From positions 1-20,419 of IMG/VR virus record IMGVR_UViG_3300030102_003269: 20,419 bases of DNA; one strand, 5' to 3'. Origin of the DNA: a virus. The notes below the pieces were generated by a model, which saw only the letters and a program-made list of their open reading frames with translations, did not search any database and was not told the origin of the DNA. A program made the translations under genes and the position numbers. Shown here one piece after another: positions 1-6,781 of this stretch (position 1 is the first letter of the stretch; each line of letters begins with the position of its first letter).

Positions 1-54
1 GCACCCTAACTCATGACACTTCTTTAACATTTCCTCAGTCTCAGATGTTGTCAT
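1..54 (-). CDS. Partial CDS running off the left edge, unknown product
   Basis: An ATG at 54-52 is preceded by a strong GGAGG six bases upstream. It opens a frame that stays open to the window edge and reads MTTSETEEMLKKCHELGC. It overlaps the 3' end of the next gene upstream by 14 bases, matching the packing of this leftward operon. Only 18 codons are visible, so no function can be given. The good ribosome binding site and position are the support; the length is too short to exclude chance. Confidence 0.55.
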   Translation of the reverse strand, partial: MTTSETEEMLKKCHELGC

Positions 55-301
55 GTATTCCCTCCAAGTCTTTTTCCTCTGGCTTGTCATCTTTTGTCTT
101 TAGATACACGACATCAGATATATGTTTAAGCACCCACATAGTACCTATGCCACCAAAGCCAAAGATTATGGCAGATGATTCTAGGACATCATACAAACCA
201 TAGTTTGCTATACCCTCAAACATCATACCTGCGGTAAAGAATACAAGACCCCAAATTAAAAACAATCCTGCCACATCAAAAATTGTTTTAATCTTCTTCA
301 T
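41..301 (-). CDS. Small two-helix membrane protein, unknown function
   Basis: An 86-residue protein with an MKKIK start. Two hydrophobic stretches (about residues 10-30 and 42-59, the second glycine-rich) look like transmembrane helices, and they are followed by a charged, lysine/glutamate-rich tail (about residues 68-82). A strong AGGAGG site lies just upstream of the ATG, and the start abuts the stop of the gene before it. It is one of a row of translationally coupled small genes at the end of the leftward operon. A holin or spanin role cannot be inferred from this alone. No family is recognised. Confidence 0.75.
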   Translation of the reverse strand: MKKIKTIFDVAGLFLIWGLVFFTAGMMFEGIANYGLYDVLESSAIIFGFGGIGTMWVLKHISDVVYLKTKDDKPEEKDLEGIHDNI

Positions 302-493
302 TTACACCTCCTCTTTTTGTTTAATTAAATCTAACAACTCATGAGCCAAATCCAACCTACCTCTTAACATATCGTAGTGTGATGAGTGTAAACGGACGTC
401 AGACTTAGCTTTCTCTATTGCCCTCATAACATCTTGGTTCATGACAACTTCTCTCTCTAACAACTTCACTATCACTTCGAGTAATTCAACCAT
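302..493 (-). CDS. Small helical protein, unknown function
   Basis: A 63-residue protein that is leucine-, glutamate- and lysine-rich with a heptad-like pattern, so probably all-helical or a short coiled coil. It contains a central KSDVRLHSSHYDMLRGRLD segment. Its ATG overlaps the stop of the upstream 50-residue gene by one base (TGATG), and an AAAGGAAA site sits inside that gene. This indicates translational coupling. No cysteines or enzyme motifs are visible and the family is not recognised. Confidence 0.75.
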   Translation of the reverse strand: MVELLEVIVKLLEREVVMNQDVMRAIEKAKSDVRLHSSHYDMLRGRLDLAHELLDLIKQKEEV

Positions 494-645
494 CAGTATT
501 TCCTTTCAGGTAAAGTGTCCTCATCAACTTCTTCATCATCTGCATAAAATTTATATGTAGCATATTCTGAATGAGGACTTTCTTCATTTAATCGTACCCA
601 TTGAACCGGGCATTGGTTAAGCCAATCATAAAATTCGTCAGTCAT
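493..645 (-). CDS. 50-residue acidic protein, unknown function
   Basis: A short gene read directly from the minus strand. It starts MTDEFYDWLNQCPVQWVRLN and ends in an acidic tail (DDEEVDEDTLPERKY). The ribosome binding site is AAAGGAGA, spaced normally before the ATG at 645-643. Its stop overlaps the start of the next gene by one base, and the upstream gene ends 11 bases away. The position fills an otherwise empty slot in a tightly packed operon. No known family is recognised. Confidence 0.7.
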   Translation of the reverse strand: MTDEFYDWLNQCPVQWVRLNEESPHSEYATYKFYADDEEVDEDTLPERKY

Positions 646-656
646 ACTTTCTCCTT

Positions 657-860
657 TCATTCTGTCGTCCAACCTACAACAAGAAAGTCAATGTCCTCGA
701 GACCATGACTTTCTATAACTTCCTCAGGTAAGTAATCTGCTAATCGGTCAGTTTTACCACCGAACCAAGCCATACTGTCTTCTGCTTCCATAGGTTTCCA
801 GCCTTTACGTTTAATCAGGTCTATGAAAGCCTTTACTATCTTTTTATCTTCCTCAGTCAT
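657..860 (-). CDS. 67-residue protein, unknown function
   Basis: Begins MTEEDKKIVKAFIDLIKRKGW, a charged amphipathic helix, followed by a region with acidic and aromatic residues (MAWFGGKTDRL) and the end FLVVGWTTE. The start overlaps the stop of the 148-residue gene by four bases (ATGA), a classic coupled arrangement, with AAGGAGAAAG upstream. Soluble and acidic overall. No family is recognised. Confidence 0.75.
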   Translation of the reverse strand: MTEEDKKIVKAFIDLIKRKGWKPMEAEDSMAWFGGKTDRLADYLPEEVIESHGLEDIDFLVVGWTTE

Positions 861-1303
861 ACTTTCTCCTTCTTACTAGGTCTGTTTAAATCAAAGTCAA
901 AGTATTCGCCCTCATCTTCATCGTAGTAATACTCATCGCCATTCTCATCGCATGGAGTCATCTTTGGTGCGAGGTTACGGAAACTACCCCACCCATCATC
1001 AGGGACTTCGATTCTGTAATCATAGAATTGTTCTTCTATGTATTCGGGTATGACTCTTTCAAAAAACTGTCGAGCAGAATCATAACAGTCTCTAACAAAC
1101 CAACCATTTAATTGGTCTAAATCTCTAACCTTTACGATGGTGTCTAACGGAACAGTTACATCCCCAAAGTCTTCTGTATTAAGATGGATTGTCCCAGTTA
1201 TACGAACAAGTATGTACTTGTTCTCTTTAGAGTAATTACCAAACGTAACAACCGATTTTGGATTATCTAAACACTCCTCAATGTGTTGTTGTATCTTACT
1301 CAT
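857..1303 (-). CDS. 148-residue acidic protein, unknown function
   Basis: A soluble protein with a beta-rich first half (YILVRITGTIHLNTEDFGDVTV) and a very acidic C-terminal region (about residues 118-138, many Asp, Glu and Tyr) ending in the basic tail SKKEKV. It overlaps both neighbours by four bases, so it is co-translated in the leftward operon. AAGGAGAGCAA precedes the ATG, the same leader used by several genes here. No catalytic motif is visible. The acidic tail could mimic nucleic acid or bind a basic partner, which is only a possibility. Confidence 0.8.
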   Translation of the reverse strand: MSKIQQHIEECLDNPKSVVTFGNYSKENKYILVRITGTIHLNTEDFGDVTVPLDTIVKVRDLDQLNGWFVRDCYDSARQFFERVIPEYIEEQFYDYRIEVPDDGWGSFRNLAPKMTPCDENGDEYYYDEDEGEYFDFDLNRPSKKEKV

Positions 1304-1596
1304 TTGCTCTCCTTCCTTTTTAGTATATCAATCTCAGCTTTAGCATTTTCAATACAAGCTTCTGCATCGTACATACTACCCTCGTACGTATCATGGTCTG
1401 ACTCAACTATATCTCCTTCTTTGTTCACAATGTCGTAGCCATACTTTTTTACTCCTGCTACCATGTTGCAACTTTCAAAAGGAACATCCATATATGTAGA
1501 TATGAATATGTCATAACCTCTATACTCAACAAGTTCTCCCGAATTTATCTTGAGGTCTCGTATGTGGTTTGTTACAGAGTCTTTGTCTTTACTCAT
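1300..1596 (-). CDS. 98-residue protein, unknown function
   Basis: A soluble, mixed alpha/beta-looking protein. The centre reads VEYRGYDIFISTYMDVPFE, suggesting beta strands, and the C-terminal helix (YDAEACIENAKAEIDILKRK) is amphipathic. This pattern is common in small phage proteins of the DUF-type 'Y-GYDI' class, but no specific family can be named. It starts 19 bases after the VWA gene ends and uses AAGGAGAGCAA. It overlaps the following gene by four bases. Confidence 0.75.
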   Translation of the reverse strand: MSKDKDSVTNHIRDLKINSGELVEYRGYDIFISTYMDVPFESCNMVAGVKKYGYDIVNKEGDIVESDHDTYEGSMYDAEACIENAKAEIDILKRKESK

Positions 1597-1615
1597 TTGC
1601 TCTCCTTTAGTTAAA

Positions 1616-2875
1616 TTAAACTTCTACATCTACGTGAACACTCGTGCCATTGCTTGCTTGGATATGCTTGTCGGTAATACCCCAGAAGACAGGACAGTTC
1701 CAACCACTACCCCAGTTCGGTACATGACCATCTGTGAACATAATGACTGACTGTGGTTTCATCTTGTTGTCGTTTATGTATCTGGACACACACGATGGGT
1801 TAGTACAACCACCACCTGCGACTTTTGTAGATGCGATTAGATTTTCTAGTTCGCTTTGTTGATACGTTTCGACAGGTGTGTAAACTTCTCCATCCCAGTA
1901 CATCAAGTCAATCTTCTCTGGTGCGATGTCTTTACAGATAGCGGATATCTCTCCGAGGAACGCAGATATTTCTTGCTGACTGACTGAGCCTGATGTATCT
2001 ACACCAATCACAATCGGTCCTGCGTTTTCACTAACAAGAGATGGCATGATGATGTCCTGTGAAACCCACCTACGGTTTGGTTTGCGCCACGAGGAAACAT
2101 CTTTACGTGAGTTGTAATTACTGATGAATGACCGGAGCATATCTCGCCAGTTAATCTTAGGCTCAAGTATCTCTGTCACACTTCTCGCTACCTTTGCTGA
2201 CACCATCTCTGCATATGCTTTACCTTGTCGCAATGCTTCTTCGATGCGTTGGTCTAGTGCTTCCTGTGCGTTGGGGTCATCAGACCTTGCTTTCGCTTCT
2301 TCCCACATATGGTCATCAAGTGTCTGTCCTTTACTGCTACCGCTTTGGTCTTGGTCACCCTGTTCAGAGTCACCACTAGTGGCTTCTCCATTTCCTCCTC
2401 CTTGTTTAGATTTACTGCCGTTGAAGATATCATCGAATATCTTTTTAGTATCCAACACTCGACCATCTTGGTAATACTTGTCGTCACATATCCCACCCTC
2501 GATAGGCTCTAAAAACTTCTCCGATGGGTCAATCTCATACTTCATTGTGAGATTAATGACGTTGTCAGTAGCCAGATTGGTAGACATAGCGCACTTAAGA
2601 AACAAGGCTCTCCATACTGTCATATGCTTGAACGCCACGTGCATGACCTCGTGCATAATCAAGTACCGCAACTGTGCATCAGTAAGTTTGCGTATGAACT
2701 CGATGTTGAGATAAACATTCAAACCATCAGTCGCACCTGTTTTTATCTTGTGGTCTTTGTCTACTGCATGAAACAGACACATCATAATCACAGCGGAAAA
2801 CATGACCGTACGTGGGTCATTCATCAATACGACTTTCTGTTTGGTTATTCTCCTAATAGCTTGTTGCTTTGTCAT
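1616..2875 (-). CDS. VWA-domain protein with metallopeptidase-like N-terminus (DUF2201/COG3864-like)
   Basis: A 419-residue protein with two recognisable parts. Residues about 1-125 carry HEVMH at 75-79, the HExxH zinc motif of the DUF2201 N-terminal metallopeptidase-like domain. Residues about 155-185 form a Gly/Ser/Gln-rich linker. Residues about 287-419 form a von Willebrand factor A-type domain with the MIDAS motif DTSGS at 293-297, a candidate metal-binding Thr358 and Asp382 in FTDG. Proteins of this type usually work with a MoxR/CobS AAA+ ATPase, and one lies two genes upstream on the same strand. The protein is thus probably the substrate-binding or adaptor part of a remodelling complex, as ViaA is for RavA. 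Protease activity is not shown. The layout is complete, with no broken motif. Confidence 0.88.
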   Translation of the reverse strand: MTKQQAIRRITKQKVVLMNDPRTVMFSAVIMMCLFHAVDKDHKIKTGATDGLNVYLNIEFIRKLTDAQLRYLIMHEVMHVAFKHMTVWRALFLKCAMSTNLATDNVINLTMKYEIDPSEKFLEPIEGGICDDKYYQDGRVLDTKKIFDDIFNGSKSKQGGGNGEATSGDSEQGDQDQSGSSKGQTLDDHMWEEAKARSDDPNAQEALDQRIEEALRQGKAYAEMVSAKVARSVTEILEPKINWRDMLRSFISNYNSRKDVSSWRKPNRRWVSQDIIMPSLVSENAGPIVIGVDTSGSVSQQEISAFLGEISAICKDIAPEKIDLMYWDGEVYTPVETYQQSELENLIASTKVAGGGCTNPSCVSRYINDNKMKPQSVIMFTDGHVPNWGSGWNCPVFWGITDKHIQASNGTSVHVDVEV

Positions 2876-2888
2876 AACTTCTCCTTTC

Positions 2889-3812
2889 TTATTGACCTAG
2901 ACCATACTTACTTACAACATCTTCAAGTGAACGCTTTGTAGCATGACGGACACTATCACTATCACGACACATCTTCGCATCACGCCCATTAACAGCTTGT
3001 CGTAAGTCAGATATTAACTTCGTAATATTCGGGTCATCAGTTAGATTCAAAGAGTCACCGATATCACAGATGTCGTGTATATTACCCAACAACGTGGCTC
3101 TAAATATCTTATGATTCTTGAGTCCTTGCTTAGTCTTAATAGGCACAGGTTCATCTTCAAGACCCTTGATTGCATTTTTAACTACCTCTTGGATTCTACC
3201 TACCACATCTTCCATTGACGTTGTCAACTTTTCTGTCATGGTAGCTATCATATCGGACTCTAACTTCTGTCTGACTTCCTCAGTAGCTTGGACATGAAAC
3301 GAACCATTAGGAACAGGACACTCCTCTAGTCTGTATCTAAACTTGCGCTTGATTTCTTGTGCGCTTGGATACTCTCCACGTGTGACAAGATTATTCAGTA
3401 AGAATATAGAAGACGTCACGGACTCCTCATAGTTTGTCTCATCTGTAAAGTCATCAATCAGTTTCTCAAGCTTATCTAGCATGGGGTTTATCTGCTCACA
3501 AAATGGTATGTAATTGCTAAACTTCATGATTCTCCAACCACCCTTTTCAAACACGTTTGTATTCGTGTTAACAAAGTCACGAACCACATTGATTTGCTTA
3601 CCTATTGCTTTAAACCTTTCGCATTGGGGGAATAATATCTTGTTGTAATTACCACCTTTGGTCTTGGTTTGTTTCTGCTCATCAATCTCTGCGGATACAT
3701 TCTTATCTAGCTTTCTACCTGTGTATGCGGACACATTTAGTTTCACAAGAATACAACGCTTGAAAAGATTAGATGTAGCTTGAGGTGTTACGGTATCAAA
3801 TATCTTTGACAT
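2889..3812 (-). CDS. DUF3150-like partner protein between AAA ATPase and VWA genes
   Basis: A 307-residue soluble, mostly helical protein. The N-terminal part reads LVKLNVSAYTGRKLDKNVS, and a central region is rich in charged helices (about residues 190-225). Phage and integrative-element loci that carry a CobS-like ATPase and a CobT/VWA-like protein commonly encode a DUF3150 protein as the third member. The size, position and N-terminal 'L..S.W.G.K.L'-like pattern fit that family. The assignment is by context and visual resemblance only. It lies 53 bases after the ATPase gene, and one of the 21-bp palindromes falls in that gap. AAGGAGAGCATT precedes the ATG. Confidence 0.7.
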   Translation of the reverse strand: MSKIFDTVTPQATSNLFKRCILVKLNVSAYTGRKLDKNVSAEIDEQKQTKTKGGNYNKILFPQCERFKAIGKQINVVRDFVNTNTNVFEKGGWRIMKFSNYIPFCEQINPMLDKLEKLIDDFTDETNYEESVTSSIFLLNNLVTRGEYPSAQEIKRKFRYRLEECPVPNGSFHVQATEEVRQKLESDMIATMTEKLTTSMEDVVGRIQEVVKNAIKGLEDEPVPIKTKQGLKNHKIFRATLLGNIHDICDIGDSLNLTDDPNITKLISDLRQAVNGRDAKMCRDSDSVRHATKRSLEDVVSKYGLGQ

Positions 3813-3840
3813 AATGCTCTCCTTATTAAGATTAAAAAAT

Positions 3841-3861
3841 TGTAGAAGTCAGACTTCTACA
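3841..3861. repeat. Palindrome copy 1 (TGTAGAAGTC half-sites, 1-bp centre)
   Basis: Half-site TGTAGAAGTC, a single central A (T on the other strand), then its exact reverse complement. It lies between the AAA ATPase and DUF3150-like genes. On the minus strand it is followed by a run of six T residues and then the DUF3150-like gene's ribosome binding site, so as RNA it could act as a hairpin terminator or attenuator inside the operon. Confidence 0.93.
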
Positions 3862-3865
3862 CAGA

Positions 3866-4984
3866 CTACTTAGTGAAAATCCAATTCATCTCCATTGCAC
3901 GTTTCTGGAACGTGTCGTTGTCGATTGCGATTTCCTGCTTCTTACTACTCATGATTGACCGATAGAATACAGCTTCCCACTCGTCCTTGAACTTGTCACG
4001 CATCATGTACTGACACAATGCTGTGAGTGTATCCTCTGCTGTTGTGACAATAGCTTTAGTCATCAACATACATTGAACCATCGTGTCTTCAGGGATAGGT
4101 GCGGTCTTAGGATTAGATAACAGATTACCCCAGTCTGGTAACTTGTAACCCATCTTGACCTCGGTCATCAGGTCTACACCACTAAGCGTACCAATTGCGC
4201 CACACAGAGATGCGGTCAACTCTTCCTCACTTATTTTTTGTTTAACTTTGACGATGTCACTTGCCACCTCAAGTGTGAACGGACACACAAACGCATCTAC
4301 ACTAGGTTCTCTGCTTGGGTTGAAAATACGCTTACTATCAGACCCATCTAGGTATGACTCCAAACAGTCGGGATGATTACGCACAAACATAATGACCTCT
4401 GGTGCAATATCATTATCCAAAGCATACTCCATCCAACTATCAGGCTCGACAAACTCCTTGCCATTCTCATCTACACCAATACCTGCGTGTGGCTTACGTA
4501 CCAACACCTTTACAGTACGTCTACGTTGATGAGCCTTGAGTGTATCCATCAACCCATCACTCGCACAGTTTGTAGTGGCAAGCACGAACGAACCCTCTGG
4601 CAGATAATTCATACCTTGTCTACGTTCTTGGAGGATTGGTAGTATGCCGTTGAGTGTACCCTGTGGTGCTTTACCCAACTCATCAAACATAATTAACTGT
4701 GGCTTGTCGTCCTGAAAACCCAACAAGTGATTCGGTGCAAAGACTGTGACGTGCATACCATTCATTTCGACAACACGTGGCATTTGAATGTCACCCACAT
4801 CTAGCGTAGTACAGTCAATAATGTTGTATCCCATCTTGTCGCCATAGTAATTCATTAGCGAATAAAAGATAGCAGACTTACCAATACCTGTCTCGCCCTC
4901 GAACAAAAACGTACGCTCATGACCCAATACTTTGACTAGGTTACTCGCACCACGCAAACTTACAGAATGATTGTATCCAATCAT
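3866..4984 (-). CDS. MoxR/CobS-like AAA+ ATPase
   Basis: A 372-residue AAA+ ATPase. Walker A is GETGIGKS at 30-37, Walker B LIMFDE at 97-102, sensor 1 lies in ATTN near residue 139, and an arginine-rich AHQRRR stretch at 151-156 could supply arginine fingers. The order and sequence style (GDIQMPR, APNHLLGF, LQERRQG, LPEGSFVLATTN) fit the MoxR/CobS clade, which uses ATP to remodel partner proteins through VWA-domain adaptors. The two downstream genes are the expected partners. CobS in the narrow sense belongs to cobaltochelatase, but no cobN-like gene is seen, so a cobalamin role is not supported. Its start is supported by AAGGAGAG. A promoter and hairpin sit directly upstream. Confidence 0.9.
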   Translation of the reverse strand: MIGYNHSVSLRGASNLVKVLGHERTFLFEGETGIGKSAIFYSLMNYYGDKMGYNIIDCTTLDVGDIQMPRVVEMNGMHVTVFAPNHLLGFQDDKPQLIMFDELGKAPQGTLNGILPILQERRQGMNYLPEGSFVLATTNCASDGLMDTLKAHQRRRTVKVLVRKPHAGIGVDENGKEFVEPDSWMEYALDNDIAPEVIMFVRNHPDCLESYLDGSDSKRIFNPSREPSVDAFVCPFTLEVASDIVKVKQKISEEELTASLCGAIGTLSGVDLMTEVKMGYKLPDWGNLLSNPKTAPIPEDTMVQCMLMTKAIVTTAEDTLTALCQYMMRDKFKDEWEAVFYRSIMSSKKQEIAIDNDTFQKRAMEMNWIFTK

Positions 4985-5014
4985 TTGACTCTCCTTAATT
5001 TAATATTAAAAAAA

Positions 5015-5036
5015 CGTGTGAAGATGTATTCACACG
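5015..5036 (-). terminator. Hairpin plus U-tract ahead of the AAA ATPase gene
   Basis: Arms CGTGTGAA (5015-5022) and TTCACACG (5029-5036) enclose a six-base loop. On the minus strand seven T residues follow (5014-5008). This has the form of an intrinsic terminator. It lies 30 bases before the AAA ATPase start and just downstream of a predicted promoter, so it could end transcription from the upstream phosphatase gene or act as a leader attenuator. Confidence 0.65.
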
Positions 5037-5055
5037 AACTTCACTACATACACAT

Positions 5056-5084
5056 ATACTATATGTATACATTTACAATGTCAA
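5056..5084 (-). promoter_or_regulatory. Predicted sigma70-like promoter for the AAA/DUF3150/VWA operon
   Basis: On the minus strand a perfect TTGACA (5084-5079) is followed by a 17-base spacer and TAGTAT (5061-5056), four of six matches to TATAAT. The start of transcription would be near 5048, just before the hairpin at 5015-5036. The surrounding intergenic DNA is very AT-rich. Not tested experimentally. Confidence 0.55.
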
Positions 5085-5110
5085 TATCCAATCATTTGAA
5101 CCCTCCCTTA
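5075..5110 (-). repeat. Decayed duplicate of the AAA ATPase gene start (mini-ORF MIGY-stop at 5081-5095)
   Basis: The minus strand here reads a GGGAGG site, then TTCAAATGATTGGATA, closely matching the true ATPase start region at about 4972-4998 (GGAGAGTCAAATGATTGGATA). The same first codons M-I-G-Y appear, followed at once by a stop. Similarity continues weakly into about ten further bases. This is most simply a partial duplication about 110 bp upstream of the working start. Confidence 0.7.
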
Positions 5111-5144
5111 TATGATAAATAATGAATCACAATAAACATCATCC

Positions 5145-5600
5145 TTAAAAATTACCATCTGCTACTTGATGACACACCAACCCATGCTTACGCCACATAT
5201 CGACAACTTTGTTGCGGTCATCGAACACCATGACAACGTCATAGTGTGGCTTGATTTGGTTCAGGTATATTTCTTCCTTAACTATCGCATCACTTCGGTT
5301 GTCATCATCTGGTCGCATCAATAAACCTATTACCATAAGTACGTGCTTACTTAATTTTTCCTCTAACCAACGCTCAGTAAGCTTTCGATACTTTTCTGGT
5401 CTACCAGACACAAAAATCAAGGGATAACCATCACACAGGGTAATCGCTGTTAATATATCCGCAGTTGTTTCAATGAGTGTGTCCTCAGACTGTTTCGCAT
5501 AGAAAGACTTGTAATCTTTTTTCTTTCCCATAACGTGCGGTCGTCTGTGGTCTATGTTGGCAATAGTGCCATCAATGTCACAAATAATTATTTCTTCCAT
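5145..5600 (-). CDS. HAD-fold polynucleotide 3'-phosphatase, T4 PseT C-terminal-domain-like
   Basis: A 151-residue protein matching the phosphatase half of T4 polynucleotide kinase. HAD motif I is DIDGT at 8-12 (nucleophile Asp8, acid/base Asp10). Motif II is the Ser65 region in FVSGRPE, the conserved Lys is in IVKEEIY near 108, and motif IV is FDDRNKVVDMW starting at 126. The end (GLVCHQVADGNF) also fits that family. The expected reaction is removal of 3'-phosphate from RNA or DNA ends, as in nucleic-acid repair after cleavage by host nucleases. The N-terminal kinase domain of T4 Pnk is absent and no ligase gene is seen in the window. The start follows GGGAGATGAGAG and lies three bases after the upstream stop. 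Confidence 0.88.
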   Translation of the reverse strand: MEEIIICDIDGTIANIDHRRPHVMGKKKDYKSFYAKQSEDTLIETTADILTAITLCDGYPLIFVSGRPEKYRKLTERWLEEKLSKHVLMVIGLLMRPDDDNRSDAIVKEEIYLNQIKPHYDVVMVFDDRNKVVDMWRKHGLVCHQVADGNF

Positions 5601-5603
5601 CTC

Positions 5604-5840
5604 TCATCTCCCATATAAATCTCTGTATGCTTCAATGACTTCCCTTGCGGACAGGTTAAGTTTAGCCATCAACTCTCTTACTATGTGTTTATCCTTTGAG
5701 GATATTGGTTCAAACATCTCTTCAACATCTTCAGGGTGTATGCCAAAGCGTTGTGCTACTTTCAACGCTACATCTACTGGTACATGACTGAAAGACAGGG
5801 TTGGATTAATTGTACCTTTGGGGTTCAGTTTTGATTTCAT
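5604..5840 (-). CDS. 78-residue protein, unknown function
   Basis: A small soluble protein with a basic start (MKSKLNPKGTINPTLSF) and a helical C-terminal two-thirds, including LMAKLNLSAREVIEAYRDLYG. The last part resembles a helix-turn-helix-sized helical bundle, but no DNA-binding motif can be defended. AAGGAGAGCG lies upstream of the ATG. The gene begins ten bases after the zinc-ribbon gene and runs directly into the phosphatase gene, so the three are probably co-transcribed. Confidence 0.75.
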   Translation of the reverse strand: MKSKLNPKGTINPTLSFSHVPVDVALKVAQRFGIHPEDVEEMFEPISSKDKHIVRELMAKLNLSAREVIEAYRDLYGR

Positions 5841-5850
5841 TACGCTCTCC

Positions 5851-6030
5851 TTATTTTTTGTGAACAGTTTTTAAATCATCGGTGTTTGTGATTAGCTGTG
5901 GTGCGCCTTTGTTGTAGGCACACGCTACTGTGCGTGTAGGCTCGACGAAACACGCAGGGCAATACTGATACCCTGCGTTCCATCTGCGCTTCGCTACTCG
6001 GACACCACACCTACACGTATACCTACGCAT
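5851..6030 (-). CDS. 59-residue zinc-ribbon-like protein
   Basis: Read from the minus strand: it starts MRRYTCRCGVRVAKRRWNAG and continues YQYCPACFVEPTRTVACAYN. Cysteines at 6, 8, 24 and 27 give CxC-x15-CxxC, a plausible single zinc site, in a basic N-terminal half. This suggests nucleic-acid or protein binding, with no specific family recognised. Its start overlaps the end of the upstream 75-residue gene by eight bases, and it ends just before the next gene's ribosome binding site. No strong Shine-Dalgarno is obvious, so coupling to the upstream gene is likely. Local GC is higher than in its neighbours. Confidence 0.72.
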   Translation of the reverse strand: MRRYTCRCGVRVAKRRWNAGYQYCPACFVEPTRTVACAYNKGAPQLITNTDDLKTVHKK

Positions 6031-6250
6031 GATAGTATTTCGCTTTGATAGGTTTCAGCGGTATCACTCTTTTCACACCCATCTCATTCAGAAACACATC
6101 ACGCTCGGACATGACGAATGGTACGTTGCCATCGTGCGTAGTCGTTCCTCTACGTTCGATTACTTTCACTTTATCAAGTGCTTTTACTGCTTTGGTCATG
6201 GCTTTCATCTGAGCCAACTGTTCAGGGTTTACAAAATCTTTGAATGTCAT
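6023..6250 (-). CDS. 75-residue protein, unknown function
   Basis: The start MTFKDFVNPEQLAQMKAMTK was chosen because GAAGGAGAGCATT immediately precedes this ATG (6250-6248). A longer in-frame extension to 6367 would run through one of the palindromes and has no ribosome binding site. The protein has an N-terminal helix and a basic middle (KALDKVKVIERRGTTTHDG), and ends IPLKPIKAKYYHA. No family is recognised. It is the first gene downstream of the strong leftward promoter at 6837-6865, with a leader of nearly 600 bases. Confidence 0.72.
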   Translation of the reverse strand: MTFKDFVNPEQLAQMKAMTKAVKALDKVKVIERRGTTTHDGNVPFVMSERDVFLNEMGVKRVIPLKPIKAKYYHA

Positions 6251-6321
6251 AATGCTCTCCTTCGAATAAAAATAAATAAAAACAAATTGACACAAACAGA
6301 GTGTCGATGAACACTTAGGTC

Positions 6322-6339
6322 GTAGAAGTCGACTTCTAC
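6322..6339. repeat. Palindrome copy 2 (no centre base)
   Basis: A perfect 18-bp palindrome of GTAGAAGTC and its reverse complement; the outermost T/A pair seen in other copies is lost on the left side. The centre is GTCGAC with no spacer. It lies in the leader of the 75-residue gene. Confidence 0.93.
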
Positions 6340-6367
6340 ACGTGGACACATAAATGCTCATCGCCAC

Positions 6368-6728
6368 CCTGTTTTCAAAATGGCTAGTTCCTCTGCTACT
6401 TCTCCGCAGTTCATGGTATTGAGGTTAGGAACAAAAGACGTCAAGATGCTGTAGTGCCAACACGACAAACTCGACACAACAAATCGTGCTACAACAAAGT
6501 GACGTACGGAGGTACTCACAACGAACTACAAACAAAGGGAGGATAACCAGAAAGAAAGCTTACTCCGGCAAACAAGAGACAGAGGACTAAACCGCCCGAA
6601 ACACAAAGCGTCAAAGTCTTGAAACCAGTTTTACCAATGAAGAGCGGATATCGAAAGAGTCCGCATGTGGCTGAATAACCAGTAATAGCCTGTATGAATG
6701 TAGAAGCGATGCCCCTACTCCGTACCCT
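6368..6728. other. Gene-free stretch with local stem-loops
   Basis: No reading frame longer than about 30 codons and no ribosome-binding-site-supported start is present on either strand. The plus strand is purine-rich, opposite to the surrounding minus-strand genes. Short stem-loops can be drawn, for example GTGA-c-GTAC/GTACTCAC around GGAG (6499-6519), CACGA/TCGTG with GTAG/CTAC near 6451-6492, and GCGGA/TCCGC around a GAAA-containing loop near 6644-6664. It could be a non-coding RNA or a long leader of the leftward transcript. No known RNA family is recognised. Confidence 0.4.
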
Positions 6729-6751
6729 GTGTAGAAGTCTGACTTCTACAC
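6729..6751. repeat. Palindrome copy 3 (1-bp centre)
   Basis: GTGTAGAAGTC, a central T, and its exact reverse complement, 23 bp in all. It lies 30 bases from copy 4, in the same leftward leader. A lone half-site TGTAGAAG also occurs at 6699-6706. Confidence 0.94.
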
Positions 6752-6781
6752 GAAAGGCGTTTCCAAATTTTTAAAGAGCGA

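Noticed and set aside
2124-2941. Several plus-strand open frames opposite the VWA gene
   Set aside because: They are antisense shadows of a gene with clear domains; none has a good ribosome binding site or recognisable motifs.
1616-4984. Cobaltochelatase (CobS/CobT) reading of the AAA and VWA genes
   Set aside because: The VWA partner has a DUF2201-type HExxH N-terminus, a DUF3150-like gene lies between, and no cobN or cobalamin gene is present. A generic remodelling complex fits better.
6358-6414. 18-codon minus-strand frame MNCGEVAEELAILKTGWR
   Set aside because: No ribosome binding site and too short; probably chance.
6380-6710. Short plus-strand frames (e.g. MASSSATSPQFMVLRLGTKD, and a 31-codon GTG frame from 6454)
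   Set aside because: They look protein-like, but lie in three different frames, each is 31 codons or shorter, and none has a ribosome binding site. A frameshifted relic is possible but cannot be supported.
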